From Euptelea pleiosperma (taxonomy: Eukaryota > Streptophyta > Magnoliopsida > Ranunculales > Eupteleaceae): 64,000 nt of DNA. This document shows, piece by piece, positions 18,558 through 30,066 of this stretch. The translations under genes and the position numbers were made by a program. The stretch's first letter is position 1. Every line of letters begins with the position of its first letter. The stretch covers positions 11,801,702 through 11,865,701 of the forward strand of contig CM068545.1 in assembly GCA_035048495.1 (NCBI GenBank). The letters are read 5' to 3'. The notes under the pieces are model-generated. The model saw only the letters and a program-made list of their open reading frames with translations. It was not told the origin of the DNA and made no database searches.

Positions 18558-21500
18558 TGTAATACCCTGAACTTTCGTTCTAGGGTATTATAGTAAATTC
18601 AACAAACCTAAACATTTTTCAGACTTCTATTATTGTTTTTATTGTTTAATATAATGCTTAACTATGTATGTTTAATTTGGTTTCGTTCTAACGACTTTGA
18701 AAAATCTGCTATTTTTGAAACTCGCTCTTTAGGACTAAAATCATGCTAAAAATAATTAACCATAACTTGTATGGGACTTTTTCTTTCTCCAACTAACATT
18801 CCAGAACTTTTATAAAAAAAATATTTTGTAGGCCCGAGACATCAAAAATATTCCTATTTTATCCTTACCAACTTACCTGTGAAATTTGGAACCTTTCTTG
18901 AGACATAAAAATCCTAGCTGGAGATTTCGGAAAATTTTGACAAAAATAATATTTTCGTAATTTTTAAACTTTCCTACCATTCTTATATTTTTTTAAATTA
19001 ATATTTAATTATATTTTATTTATTTACTAAGAGTGTGGGACTTGAAATCACTTTCGGATCATTCCGATGTCATTTGATACTTTTTTGAGGCTTTGATGTT
19101 TTTTGTAATTTTTGTGTATTTAGACTATTTTATGTGATTTATGTGTGTGACATGTGTCAATATCTTATTGTATGGACTTTTAAATTATATAATATAGTTT
19201 GATTGAATTAATTAATAATTAGTTGTGTTATGATTGTTGGGTGGGCCCGTTTGGCCAACCTAGAGGCCTTTTGAGCTTAATAATAATCTTAAATGAAGCC
19301 TATTGATGTATATGGGCCTTGTGCCCATTTCTAACCCATTAGTAGTGTAAAATATAAGTTTTTGAGGGTTGAAAAAGTCATCCCTTTAATAGTTACGAAT
19401 TTCACTCAAATAGAAATCCTAATCCTTCTTTAAATCTATTTATGAAAAACCTAAAGCTTTATAAGCTTTCACAAACCCAATTCCATTAAAGAATAGAGAA
19501 AACTTCATTAAACCTTCATCCGGGCACCAATCGCACTCGAGCAAGAATGGAGAATTGATTGGGACTCCGATTAGAAGAACATACTCCGAGTAGAGGACGA
19601 TCCGACGATTTTCAAATTTGAGAAAACTTTTGATTTTTTCATTAAAGTTCAAGAAACCTTAAGGTAAGTGTATTTGATCCATCATATACTTATTTTTCTT
19701 CAAGATTTTATTTTTCTTTCATTAGATAATGGTTGATATTCATTATAAATTAATTTTAACAATATTTACTTTATTCTTATTGGGTTGATCTTTATTTTGG
19801 GCCACCATGATGGGTTTGCCCATAGTTTATTTTGTACCTATAACGGATGACTATGTTCTTAATCATTTTCGTTGTATTTTTATGATTTGAATATTTTTAT
19901 AATTATTTTTTTCAAATACCTCTATAAATCTACTTTTCAAAACTATTTAGTTTGTATTTTTCAGATTTGTATTGATTAAGTTATGATTTTTCTAAGTTGT
20001 TGGACTTTACCAAAAAAATCAGAATTTTAGATTTTACACGATCCAATTTACTTGGGATTTCGATCTATATTTTTAACCTAAATATTTTGCTAATTATTTT
20101 TTCTAGATACCTATATCAATCTAGTTTCTAGAACATTTGAGTTTGTATTTTTTTGATTTGTATTGATTAAGTTATGATTTTTTTAAGTTGTTGGACTTTA
20201 CCAAAAAACTCAGAATTCTAGATTTTTCACGGTCAACTTTACTTGGGATTTCGATCTATATTTTTACCCTAAATATTTTTCTAGATATCTCTATCAATCT
20301 AGTTTCTAGAACATTTGAGTTTGTATTGATTAAGTTATGATTTTTCTAAGTTGTTGGACTCTACAAAATAACCCAGAATTTCAGATTTTACACGGTCAAC
20401 TTCACTTGGGATTTTGATCTATATTTTTAATCTAAATATTTTTCTAATTATTTTTTATAGATATCTCTATAATCTAGTTTCTAGAACCTTTGAGTTTGTA
20501 TTTTTTTGATTTGTATTGATTAAGTTATGATTTTTCAAACGTGCTGGACTTTTCTGTAAAACTCAGAATTTTAGATTTTACACGGTCCACTTCACTTGGG
20601 ATTTCGATCTATATTTTTAATTTAAATATTTTTTAATTATTTTTCATAGATACCTATATGAATTTAGTTTTTAAATTAGTTGAGTTTGTATTTTTTTAAT
20701 ATTTATTTATTTAGTTATAATTTTTACAATGTGCTGGACTTTTCTATAAGACTAAGAATTTCAGATTCTGTGCATTCTACTTCTTTAAGAATTTCGACTT
20801 CGATTTTAGGAATAAATATTTTTAAATTTATTTTTCATAGAAACCTCAGTAAATATATTGTTCAAATCCATTAAGTTTGTATTTTTTAATTTATATTTAT
20901 TTAGTTATGATTTTTAAAAGAAAATATATTTTCTATGAAAAATCTATTTCTTGGATTTTAGACGATTAATGGCCTTGGAAACCTTTAGTGGTTCGGTCAT
21001 GACTTATTGACTATTAAACCTAGATGGTTTGACCTATACTTGTATGCATGGGGATCCCACAATGTGTCTTGGATCTCTTATAGGGTTCGGCCAAGTGTCT
21101 TGGATTCCTCTTTAGGGTTCGACCTTGTGTAATGGATCCCTCATAAGGTTCGGCTATGGTGTGTTGGATTCTCTGACGATTTTCACTTATATTGTTCATT
21201 CGTGTTGATCGTGACTTTCAATGATTATTACATGTTATTAATGTTTAACCTTAATTCGTTCTCATGTTATCACTTTTGATGATAATGTATTTATTTTATA
21301 TTCTTATTTAAACGTTAAATACATGTGTGCTTATGCCATGTAACCCTAGTATCATTTTGTTGTCATACCATGATCATCACGTCATTTTATATAAGGGGTG
21401 CATAAGGGAATGGGGTTGAAGTATATTATATACGTTTATATTGATTTTATCAATTAATCAGGGTTGGGTACCCTAGAGTGAAAGGCCCCAGACGTTATTT

Positions 21501-22158
21501 TATCCTGCAGATGGGTCAATGAGACCGCTCCCAGTGCGAGAAGGAGATGGAGACCCTATGTGGTTATGGTACTAGTTGCATTGGCATCCCGCACTCACTT
21601 ACATTCACCCTCATTCCATGTCATTCTTATTATATGATTGAGATGTATACCTTGGTTAAAAATTTGTATAGTATGATATCATACCATGCACACTGTTGTA
21701 TTACTGGGCCTCGACTCACGTGCTACACCGATACTATTTTCAGATTTTGGAGAGCCGTGTACGTGAGATGATTTTGAGGTGAAAGACTCCGATGCATTCG
21801 AGGAAATCGGCAAGGATTTGGGAGTCGATCCCACACTTTAAAAGACTTTATTTTGATTGTTTTAAAAATACTTATTTATTTTCATGGGCATGTAGTCCTT
21901 TGATTGAGAGCATGTTCTCACCTCCATCTCTCCACCCTTAATTGATTGATTAAATTGTTTGAGTTATAAATTATTTTAATTATTTATTTTCTACATCTAA
22001 ACTTTTATTTTACGTAGTGGGTTTTCGAATGAACCTTAGTTATCTAATTGACCTAATTGGACCACTATGGGATATTCATGGATCACCTCTAGGTTCGGGT
22101 ACGAGTCGATCCACAGATTTTCGGGTTGTATCTAGGTATCCGGATTCGGGGCGTGACA
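18558..22158 (+). mobile_element. 3.6-kb solo LTR (Ty3/gypsy-like) with 5-bp TSD
   Basis: Begins TGTAATACCCTGAAC and ends GGGGCGTGACA, flanked by the perfect duplication CCACA (18553-18557 and 22159-22163). The TG...CA termini, the 5-bp duplication and the lack of any gag or pol frame identify a solo LTR left by recombination between the two LTRs. TGTAAT(A/G)CCC and GGGGCGTGACA ends are typical of large chromovirus-type plant gypsy LTRs; that assignment is from memory of the family. The exact TSD, if left undisturbed, argues for a fairly young insertion. Confidence 0.85.
19870..20960 (+). repeat. Tandem repeats inside the solo LTR
   Basis: About six units anchored by GTATTGATTAAGTTATGA, at 19969, 20160, 20323 and 20513, with diverged anchors near 20700 and 20892. 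Spacings are 191, 163, 190 and then about 190 bases. Each unit also has TTGGGATTTCGATCTATATT and TCTAGTTTCTAGAAC. The 163-base spacing reflects an internal deletion in one unit. Divergence increases to the right. Confidence 0.85.
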
Positions 22159-22163
22159 CCACA

Positions 22164-23450
22164 CGCCGCAGGCCAAATGCCATACACCACACACCACCTG
22201 CCTTCGATCGGTTGTTCTCCATCATACAATCTGCATGCTACCCTCCTACTGGTAAGTTCCTCTTCCTCTACCTCGCTTCTCTTTTTTTTCTTTGATAACA
22301 TTGTAAGTTGTCCGTTATGCAGGGTTATAGCTGCAAAGAACTTTACCTTGCGTTGTTCCAAATTAGAGAACTTTACCTTACGTTGTTCCAAATCAGAGAA
22401 ATGGACATACAGTTTGTTACTGCCTTATGAAAACTGTTCAATATCAACCAAATTTGGACCCATGTCATACACAAGATTCCACCAACATAAGCATAGGTCC
22501 TACAAGTACAATTATTCAAACACTTCACACTCTCCCTGTTCTTAGCATCCAACCAATTAGAGTTATCTCGCAATTTCATCCATTCCAACTTCACAATTAA
22601 TCCATCTCTTCTTTTCACCTCCTCGAGAAAATTATTTCTCTCACAAGAAAATCATTTCTCTCACATTGTAATTGTGTTGACCAACCCAACCAAACCTGGC
22701 CGGGTTGGGAAAGTTAAGCCCAATAAGGTTGGGTCGGATTCGGGCTCAGATCTTTGAAGTTCGGGTTAGGCTTGGGTTTGTTGGGGTTAATTAATGCCCC
22801 TCCCCAAAGGTGCGGTACAGATCCATAGGTGCGAGGTCGTGGATTGCCGTTAGAGTTAAAGGCTCACGGGATCGAATCGTAGAAAAAAAGAGTTAAAGGC
22901 TCACGGGATCGAATCGTAGAATGGGCTCGCGGGTGCGAGGTCCAATGGGATCGAATCGTGGAGCCCAACCCGCCTAAATTAGTAAATTTACATCTATGTT
23001 CAACCTCTCGCTGCGTTTGGTTGATTGTTTAAATATTCGAATCCACAAAATACAGGTTCGAATCGGATCAGATCTTAAATCTGACCTACCCCATTTCATC
23101 CCCCTCCCCTCCCCTCCAACAAAGAAAAACTTGGTTTTTACTTGAATGGTATAGATTTTTCAAATTCCAGTGAACTTTCCATGAGATTAGGAATGTAAGA
23201 ACGGATTCATTTTTTTAGAATGGTCTCCTAGTTATGGACAATTGGATTGTACAACATAATCTTCATGTGGGCCGAACACGAATGTCCGAATCGGGTGTAA
23301 GATAAACATCGCACATGCAAAGGGATCGGACCCACCATTACACGGCTCTCACTTAGGAGATGTCTTTACGGTGAAAATTGCCAATCACCGTGTCATCTAT
23401 AATGGTGGAAGACTAAAAATAAAAGAAAAATCAGCTCACTCTTCTGTCAT
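22164..23450. other. Intergenic DNA, no gene supported
   Basis: Frames here are short and lack family features. Present are two direct copies of GTTAAAGGCTCACGGGATCG (about 22855-22915), two copies of ACTTTACCTT(A/G)CGTTGTTCC (about 22340 and 22371), and a stretch rich in GGGTTGGG/TCGGGTT near 22700-22790. Confidence 0.4.
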
Positions 23451-23647
23451 GAAAATGTATTACTGTATTCTCAATCAGAAATTTACAGTTGTACAAACGA
23501 ATAAAAATGATCTCTTATGGTTAATACGTTGGAGAATTCCGATCCCATCTTTAATTTCTCTCCAACCCAAACTTTGTCTTCCGTTCTTGCGGAGAGAATT
23601 CTTCCTTCTTCACCAAAACTGGAACAATGAAAGGGATGACTGTCAAC

Positions 23648-23908
23648 TTAATTGGGACCCCAACAGCTCAAATACATAACTTTTCTAAGAGACTCCTCCG
23701 ATTGTTTCATCTTCTTCTTGCTTATCATTGAAGGAAGAGGAGGTGGAGTTGAGAGTCTCTTAGCCTGAGAAAACGATCTGAGATTGTTCTTCGCATGGTG
23801 TTGGAGTGATCGAAGAGCGTAATTCCATCTACAGAATCCTTGATCTTTTAATACCTCCACCGCTCCAACGCTCGTTGCCACAATCCAAGCTCTGCTCGTC
23901 GAACTCAT
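23648..23908 (-). CDS. Wound-induced protein (WIP, DUF3774 family), class A copy 7
   Basis: Encodes 86 aa starting MSSTSRAW at 23908. The frame is open for a further 81 codons upstream, but that stretch spans the TATA region and has no family similarity, so the conserved Met is used. Differs from copy 2 at only a few positions (LQHH, linker RLSTPPPLPSM). Tail ESLRKVMYLSCWGPN. A TATA-like TATATAG (read in reverse) lies at about 24001. Divergent partner of the class B gene at 25270. Confidence 0.93.
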   Translation of the reverse strand: MSSTSRAWIVATSVGAVEVLKDQGFCRWNYALRSLQHHAKNNLRSFSQAKRLSTPPPLPSMISKKKMKQSEESLRKVMYLSCWGPN

Positions 23909-24324
23909 CTTTCTTCTTCTTCTGCTGTGATTCGTTTGATTTGAGAAAGAACTAGGTTTTTCGGATTTCGATGAAGAAGAGGAGATGGATAATGAAATCT
24001 TATATAGAGGGAGTAAATTTGATAAGATGCGATCGATGGATACTCTTAAAACAAGCGGCCGTTTCGCCAGTTGTTTGGGAAAACAAGCGGTTTGGATGTA
24101 AAAAGTCATTGAATCGGGACACAAAAGTAAAATCAAGGAGTCCACTAACAAGTAACAACCTGTCTTTTGAAAAAACAGCGGTACGTGTCAACTGTACAGG
24201 TGTTACTGCTTGATTGAGATAGGCCACTTGCACAAGTGACCAAAATGGACTCTCACGGTAGTATCTCTCCCAAAATGCCTCGTGGCACTTCGTATGAAAA
24301 TTTGTCGAGTCTGTCTTTGATGCA

Positions 24325-24676
24325 GCCTTCTGTATCAAAATTTTGATGCACAACTCGTTTGGGCTCACTTGCCACTTGAATGTCTGGCCCACACTATGAT
24401 AGACCTACACACCAACAATCAGTGTGACTGGTGATTTCTAGCCGTAGATTTGAGTACTTTTTCATAACGGGCTTTATGAACGGGCCCATGAATAGGCTAC
24501 AAGCACATGATGAGAAGTGCTCAAATCCAATGTCTAGAAATCACTAATCATACTAATTTTTGGTGTGTGGGTCCACAAAGATGTGGGCCAAACATTCATG
24601 GGGAGCAATGGGCCCTAAAGAGTCTACTACGTGTCAAATTGAGGGACTTCTGCATCAAATTTTTGATACAGAAGCC
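24325..24676. mobile_element. Foldback MITE, duplicate of 2766-3098, more complete
   Basis: Keeps both terminal repeats: GCCTTCTGTATCAAAATTTT on the left mirrors ATTTTTGATACAGAAGCC on the right. The copy at 2766 has lost part of the right terminus. Confidence 0.7.
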
Positions 24677-24984
24677 GGTAGCATAGATTTTTCTGTCTTG
24701 GGCCTACCTCTTGGTGTTATTTTTGTCCTCATGGTACCTCGTATCTAGCCGTTGGATTCAAACATTATTGGGATACTCGTGGATAATTCGAATGATCAAA
24801 TGGTAGAACGCACTATATTACGATGAGCCCTATGACAGCAACCACGAAGCTGGCCCACACAGTACTCGGTAGATCTATGCAGGACCAATGTCGACATTCC
24901 ATGAAAACAAACAAGGGTGTTTTAGGTAATTCCTCTTAGATACCGATTTAATCACTGGTATAAGAAAACAAGGAGGGACCGCTG

Positions 24985-25175
24985 GTTGATTAATTATTCC
25001 CGTGGACGCTTTAAAACTGTAAACAAAAGTTCAAAACCACTACCCACATATCTGGGAGCGGAATCTGCTTTTAACTTCCCCAGTTTTACGAAAACCAGTG
25101 TCTGGAATTTCCACGGTTCCGACACAAAACCGCTTTTCTATCCCTCTTCCATTTTTCTATTTATGGGCTAATGAT
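24985..25175 (+). promoter_or_regulatory. Class B WIP promoter, copy 4
   Basis: Conserved class B block: ATTAATTATTCCCGTGGACG, GGGAGCGGAATCTGC, an AAAACCAG half-site, GTCTGGAATTTCC (the first unit of the heat-shock-like element is altered from TTC to GTC), AAAACCGC, and TATA-like CTATTTATGG near 25158. Confidence 0.55.
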
Positions 25176-25269
25176 CTCATCCACCTTACTCAACATCTGT
25201 TCTGTAAGCCACACAAATCATACCGACCTTCAAACCTTGTTTACTACTCTTAAATCATCAGTACTGAAG

Positions 25270-25482
25270 ATGAGTAGTAATACACGTCTCTGCAAATTCG
25301 AATCTGCCTTCAAATCCATGCAAAGAAGCACAGTGACGGAACCTGGCAAGTCCAACCAAGTTAGGAGGTTTTCCGGCGGCTTGAATCAGGCGAAGACGAC
25401 AGGCGGCGAGGAAAACCGGAGGAGAAGAGAAGAGGAGAAGGCCGAGAAACTCATGCACTTGATCTGTTGGGGACCCAACTAA
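25270..25482 (+). CDS. WIP-like small protein, class B copy 4
   Basis: Encodes 70 aa. Starts MSSNTRLCKFESAFKSMQR; the middle is VRRFSGGLNQAKTTGGEENR followed by RRREEEKAEK, and the tail is LMHLICWGPN. It is the longest class B copy and keeps the residues missing from copy 1. The 33 in-frame codons upstream are leader. Confidence 0.87.
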   Translation: MSSNTRLCKFESAFKSMQRSTVTEPGKSNQVRRFSGGLNQAKTTGGEENRRRREEEKAEKLMHLICWGPN

Positions 25483-25729
25483 AATTGTTTTTTCTTTATT
25501 TATTTCTGGAATTCATTATTATATATTCTGATTAAATAGAAATTATTTGATTCGATAAATATATAAGTTTGAAAAGTTCAACCCACACGACTTTGATCAT
25601 AAATTCAACGGTTATGAATACTCCAACAACACCGTTTGATCATATCGGCAGCTGTTATTCATAATTTCATATTATTGATCATGCCGCCAACAATGCAATC
25701 ATTTCTTGCCATGAATCCCTAGGTCCATC

Positions 25730-26085
25730 CCCAAAGTCAGCCTGATTTGGATCTGAGTACCCCAAAGAATGCTAGAATTCCCACAGTTAAAAATCAACCC
25801 ATATAAAGAATCGAATCCAACGGTGACATATCACTAATCAGGCTGATACATGGTCTGTAGAGATAGGCATGGTTGATTTCAACTGTGATTTTTAAACATT
25901 GGATTTGAGTCTTTCTCATGGGTTGATTTCAACTGTGACATTGCATGCATTATTCGGGCCATTATTTGGGGTAATCAGATCCAACGTATAAAAATTATCA
26001 ATCAGGCTGATTTTGGGTCTAGAAGTCCATGTAGGCATGGGCCAAACATCCACTGATCTCTACGATTATGCTACGTGGCTCATAG
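25730..26085. mobile_element. Dispersed core foldback MITE
   Basis: Arms around TCAGCCTGATT and AATCAGGCTGA, with CATGGGTTGATTTCAACTGTG motifs in the centre and GGGCCAAACATCCAC at the right. Termini are eroded. Confidence 0.55.
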
Positions 26086-26339
26086 TCAGTGAGCGTACTT
26101 GATCAAAGGCGCCCGTGGTCAAAATCTTTCCCTTTCGTGGATAGTTCTTTCAAACACTACGCACAGGAGTGTCACACGGGTTTGGGTCCTCTCTTCATCA
26201 CCGTCTATCACAAGTCACACAATTCTTTAGCGTTAAACGTAACAGGATGCAGATCTGATTTGTGTTCCGGTCAAATGGTTAGTTTTTTATAAACATGGAT
26301 TACTCCGGGTCAAATGCTCGACTAGGATCTTAGACCTCG

Positions 26340-26620
26340 TTCAGCGTGGCAATTTCGCCCAACGGCGGGCCAAATTGGGCTGCGTCTACAGTGCCGGACC
26401 GGGCTCCAGGGCCAAGGCCCGGGTCCGGCTCAGTTTGGTCAATGTTTAAAAATAAATAAAAAATAAACAATTAAAAAATGAGGATGGTCAAGCTAAACCG
26501 GGCCGGGCGGGCTGCTTCTGGCTGATTTCAGGCCGGGTTGGGCCTTGAGGGGGCAGGCTAGGGTCCGGCCCGTGGACCATATCGGGCCAGGGGCCAAAAT
26601 TACAGGCTGAGAATTGTGTG
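26340..26620. repeat. GGGCCGGGC-rich dispersed repeat
   Basis: A GC-rich island of repeated GGGCCGGG/GGCCCGGG motifs. It resembles other short stretches in the window such as about 40345-40445. No gene. Confidence 0.4.
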
Positions 26621-26986
26621 ATGTATTGGCCCAACTATAAAGGGAAGCATCCAATGATGGTATAAAAATTGATGGAAGGTTAGAGAGAGATAATAGACCA
26701 TAGATAGGATAGTTAAAGCTTAAAAACTTATTGATCCACCTTATGGGTTGATGGACCATCATAAAAGTGGCCCATCAATCGAACAGTGGAAACGGATTGC
26801 ATGTACAAGATGGTCATTAGAGATGGTAAAAGTTTGTATATGACTTACACTGTAACTTCCCCAAATCGTCTTATCTTCACCACCACACAGAGAGCTTCTA
26901 AATAGTGTTAAAGCTCTCCTCCTCATACTTCTTACTCTCCTCATCATCTTTTTGCTGCAAAACCAACACCCCACACACGCTAAACT

Positions 26987-29081
26987 ATGCTTTCACTCAA
27001 ACCCTGCAAGCATCATCTCCAATCACCATTTCTGTTCAATCCTTCAAAGCTTCAAAAACAAACAAGAACAAGACTCCACCACCAAGGTGCCAATTGAATT
27101 CTACTTTTCTCTATACTCCAATTTCTTTCTTCACTCTAATTTATATGAATTTTGTAGATAACCTTTATTAATTTCTACAGCTAGAAAGGTTTTCGGTGGA
27201 AAGCTGGTAGTGAGAGGGTCTCAAGGAGAAGAAAAGAAGAGTGAAAAGCGAAGTTTCTTGAGTCTAGAAGAAGCTGGTTTAGTAGAAATTTCTGGTTTGA
27301 GCACGCACGAGCGGTTTCTATGTCGATTGACGGTAGGTGATCGAAGAAACTTCCCAGTTCTCTTTTGGGTCATTCTCTTCTATTTTCTTGTTCTCTCTTT
27401 TGCTATGCGATGTTTCGAAAAATTTGAAAAAGGAAAACGTGGTAACTCAAAAGTCAGAACTCACTCGACTCGTTTTGGGGTGAAAAAGGCATCGATATAC
27501 GGAGTTCAATGGATGACTCGGACGAGTGTTGCACATGTGCGGCACACATGCTCAACAATCCCCTTCCCTGGTGTACAAATTTCTTATTCACCACATGCCT
27601 GTAGACCATGGTTCAAAGTCTCGGGATCGGCGGTTGGATCGGACCCGTCCGATCCCGAGTTGGATCGGCTGGATCGGTCCGATCCACCGTGATCCCGAGA
27701 CGAAAAAAAAAAAACCCTAAAAAATGCTAAAAAATGAAGAAAAAATTCAAAAAATTGTAGAAAAATCAGAAAAATTCATAAAAATTCAGAAAAGAAATCA
27801 TATAATTAGAAAACACATAAAACATTAGGAAGTTGACTGGATCAGTCCGATCCACCGTGATCCCGAGATGGAAAAAAAAAATCCTAAAAAATATTAAAAA
27901 ATGCAAAAAAATCCTAAACCGAGTTGGATCGGTTTAACTCGGTTGGATCGCCCGATCCAACCGATCCAAAGGGCAATCCAACCGATCCAGAGACTTGGAT
28001 CGGACGATCCAGTGCGATTCGAGACAAACATTGGATTTTTGTCTCGGATGGCTCCGATCCCGGTCTGGATCGCCCGAGACTTCGAACCATGCTGTAGACC
28101 CGACATAATTGGGTTCGGTTCTGGTCCATTTTTAGACCCAATTACTAATTGGATGGGGTCTGGATATACTAAGGTCGTGTTTGATTGCACGGAAAATTTT
28201 TCCGAGAAAATGCATCTAGGATATGCCTTAAATGGCTGATTGATTGCAACTAAGAACACACATTTCAATCATCTGAGAAAATAAATGCTTATTTTCAGGT
28301 GGAAATGACCTATCTGGATGGGAAATGAATTCCGGGCTTAGTAGGGAAAATTATCCAGATTCAAATTGCCTGTTAGGGAAAATAATACAGATTTATAATA
28401 GCTATCTAACAATGGACAGTTGTGTTTTCCCGAGGAAAATGGAATTTTCCCACTTGGTAATCAAACACGCCTTAATATATCAATTTTTTCTATTACTATC
28501 TGTAATCGTATAAAATTTGTATAACAAAATATTTTACATATATATTTTGATGCTGGGAACTGGTTCCTATTGGTTCCGGTTCCACTTATTCGAGACCAGA
28601 ACCGGAATCGACCTATTGGAGTCGTTTTTAAGAGTTGATTTTTAATTGTGGATTTCGAGCATCATTTTGGGGTACTCTAGGTCCATCTAAAGATGGAGCA
28701 AACATGATAGCATGAAAGGTAAATAAAAATCTATCAAGGAGCATTTACTGAAAGAGGATATTTACTGACGGAGTATAGAATGTACTGTTGTCTTTTCTTT
28801 TTTTCCGTTGGCATTGGTGTGTAAGCGTGTGGCATGTTGCGTGCCCCAATCCCAGCTTTTGGGAAGTCATGTTTCACAGGTTTGGAAATTAAATGGGTTG
28901 TCTGTGTTGCCAGATTTCATCTCTAAATCTACTGAGAGTGATATCAGAAGAAGAAGGTTTTGCTATTGAGGAGCTGAATGCCGGGAGGATTTGCGATTGG
29001 TTTGTGAAGGACAAGCTGAAGAGAGAGCAGAATTTGGAATCTGCAGTCCTTCAATGGGATGAATCCGAGTTGCAATTTTAG
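26987..29081 (+). CDS. Small plastid-type conserved plant protein, three exons
   Basis: Proposed exons are 26987-27086, 27181-27332 and 28914-29081, all with GT-AG borders and consistent phase, giving 139 aa. The first exon (MLSLKPCKHHLQSPFLFNPS onward) is Ser/Lys/Arg-rich and nearly free of acidic residues, like a chloroplast transit peptide. Exon 2 encodes KSEKRSFLSLEEAGLVEISG and LSTHERFLCRLT. Exon 3 continues ISSLNLLRVISEEEG, EELNAGRICDWFVKDKLKRE and ends WDESELQF. The smooth join of SLEEAGLVEIS with the later helical, charged segment argues that it is a real gene. I do not recognise the family and assign no function. Intron 2 is 1,581 bases and holds two TE insertions. Confidence 0.72.
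27608..28091. mobile_element. MITE with ATGGTTC ends and 9-bp TSD, in intron 2
   Basis: 484 bases flanked by CTGTAGACC (27599-27607 and 28092-28100). Ends are ATGGTTCAAAGTCTCGGGATC and CCGAGACTTCGAACCATG. The interior is packed with GATCGG/CCGATC repeats. A 9-bp duplication fits a Mutator-like origin. A 167-base relative is at 56859-57025. Confidence 0.82.
28172..28472. mobile_element. MITE with AGG(T/C)CGTGTTTGATT-type ends, in intron 2
   Basis: About 301 bases. The left end AGGTCGTGTTTGATTGC mirrors GTAATCAAACACGCCT, with TA on both outer sides as a possible 2-bp duplication. Further inside, GGAAAATTTTTCC pairs with GGAATTTTCCCAC. Confidence 0.7.
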
Positions 29082-29099
29082 GTTTAATTTCCATTCACA

Positions 29100-30060
29100 C
29101 TCCTACAATGGCGAGTGATGCTGTCTATAGTTTCTATTAAGCAACCTCAGAATGTAATCTTATTCATTTCTCATGATACAGCCCATTGGTTGATATGGAT
29201 CTATTGTGCCAAATGGGTGGCCCATGAAGTCCATTGGGATTGTGCTACTATCAAAAGGATGGCCCACCACAGCTCATTGCCATTGTGTTATTGTGCAAAA
29301 TTGGTGTGTGGCCGACAGATGAGTTTGTATTCCGTGTCATGGTAGCATCAATTGTTTGTATAAAGGACAAGAATGCACCCTGGACTCCAATCATCAAATC
29401 TGAATTGACCACTTTTTGTGTGAAATTAGCCTGGTTTAGGGCATGTTTGGCTGTCTGCACAGCTCTACCCTGGTCCAATGAGACCTTTTTCGTAAGTTAG
29501 TTTGCAGCAAAATGAGGGATATGATTGATACACTACCAACAAAAAAACACATGTTTGGTAAATTGCATTCTGCAAAATGCCATGTCCCCCCTTCTATAAG
29601 GATGAGGAAAGGCTCATCCATGAAAATCTCTCCCTTATGCCTGAGACCGAACATGCTTGCCCTAGTTAGGACACCTTCCTAGCAATTATTTGATGGATAG
29701 GTAGAAAGTAATGCTTTTACAACTCCAAAAAGTGATGGGCCTCTCCTTGAGAAAGCATCAAAGGCAAATGTTGCCACTTGTGAGGAGCGCACTGTCCTCC
29801 AAAGGTCCCATACCTTGCCAATGCCCTTTTAGTAGGCATGCCCCCTTTTAATTAGGAGAAATTTTTTGATCCTCCATCTGGCACTTAACTATAAGTGCCA
29901 GAAAGCCATGGAATCAAAAAAATTCTCCCCTTTTTAGTAGGGGGATTAATGGCATGCCCCTTATATGGGAGTAAATTTTGCTCCCAAGGGCTTTAAATGG
30001 AAGCTGCTCCCTAAGCGGCACTCCACTTGACATGTACCTCAAAAAATTGAAATCAACTTT
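29100..30060. other. Intergenic DNA downstream of the small plastid gene
   Basis: Short frames only. About 29100-29180 is likely 3' UTR. A palindromic stretch near 29880-29935 (CTTAACTATAAGTGCC and ATTCTCCCC motifs) suggests small element remnants. Confidence 0.35.
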
Positions 30061-30066
30061 GCAAGT

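Larger units (their letters stand above)
23457..25550. repeat. Segmental duplication of the A2/B1 unit (partner about 1920-3950)
   Basis: Contains, in the same order and orientation as 1920-3950, a class A 3' flank, a class A gene (-), the foldback MITE, the shared promoter interval and a class B gene (+). The left edge is near TTCTCAATCAGAAATTTACAG; the right edge lies after the B-gene GAATTCATTATTAT motif. Confidence 0.85.

Noticed and set aside
22017..22545. Several overlapping frames at the end of the solo LTR
   Set aside because: They cross the LTR boundary and its target-site duplication, so they cannot be conserved genes.
23909..24151. 81-codon in-frame N-terminal extension of class A copy 7
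   Set aside because: It spans the TATA region and has no similarity to WIP N termini; the conserved MSSTSRAW start is preferred. The same reasoning applies to the extensions at 2314-2460 and 16330-16440.
27210..27692. 160-codon single-exon gene
   Set aside because: The frame reads through a good donor at 27333 into intron and into a MITE; the spliced model is more coherent.
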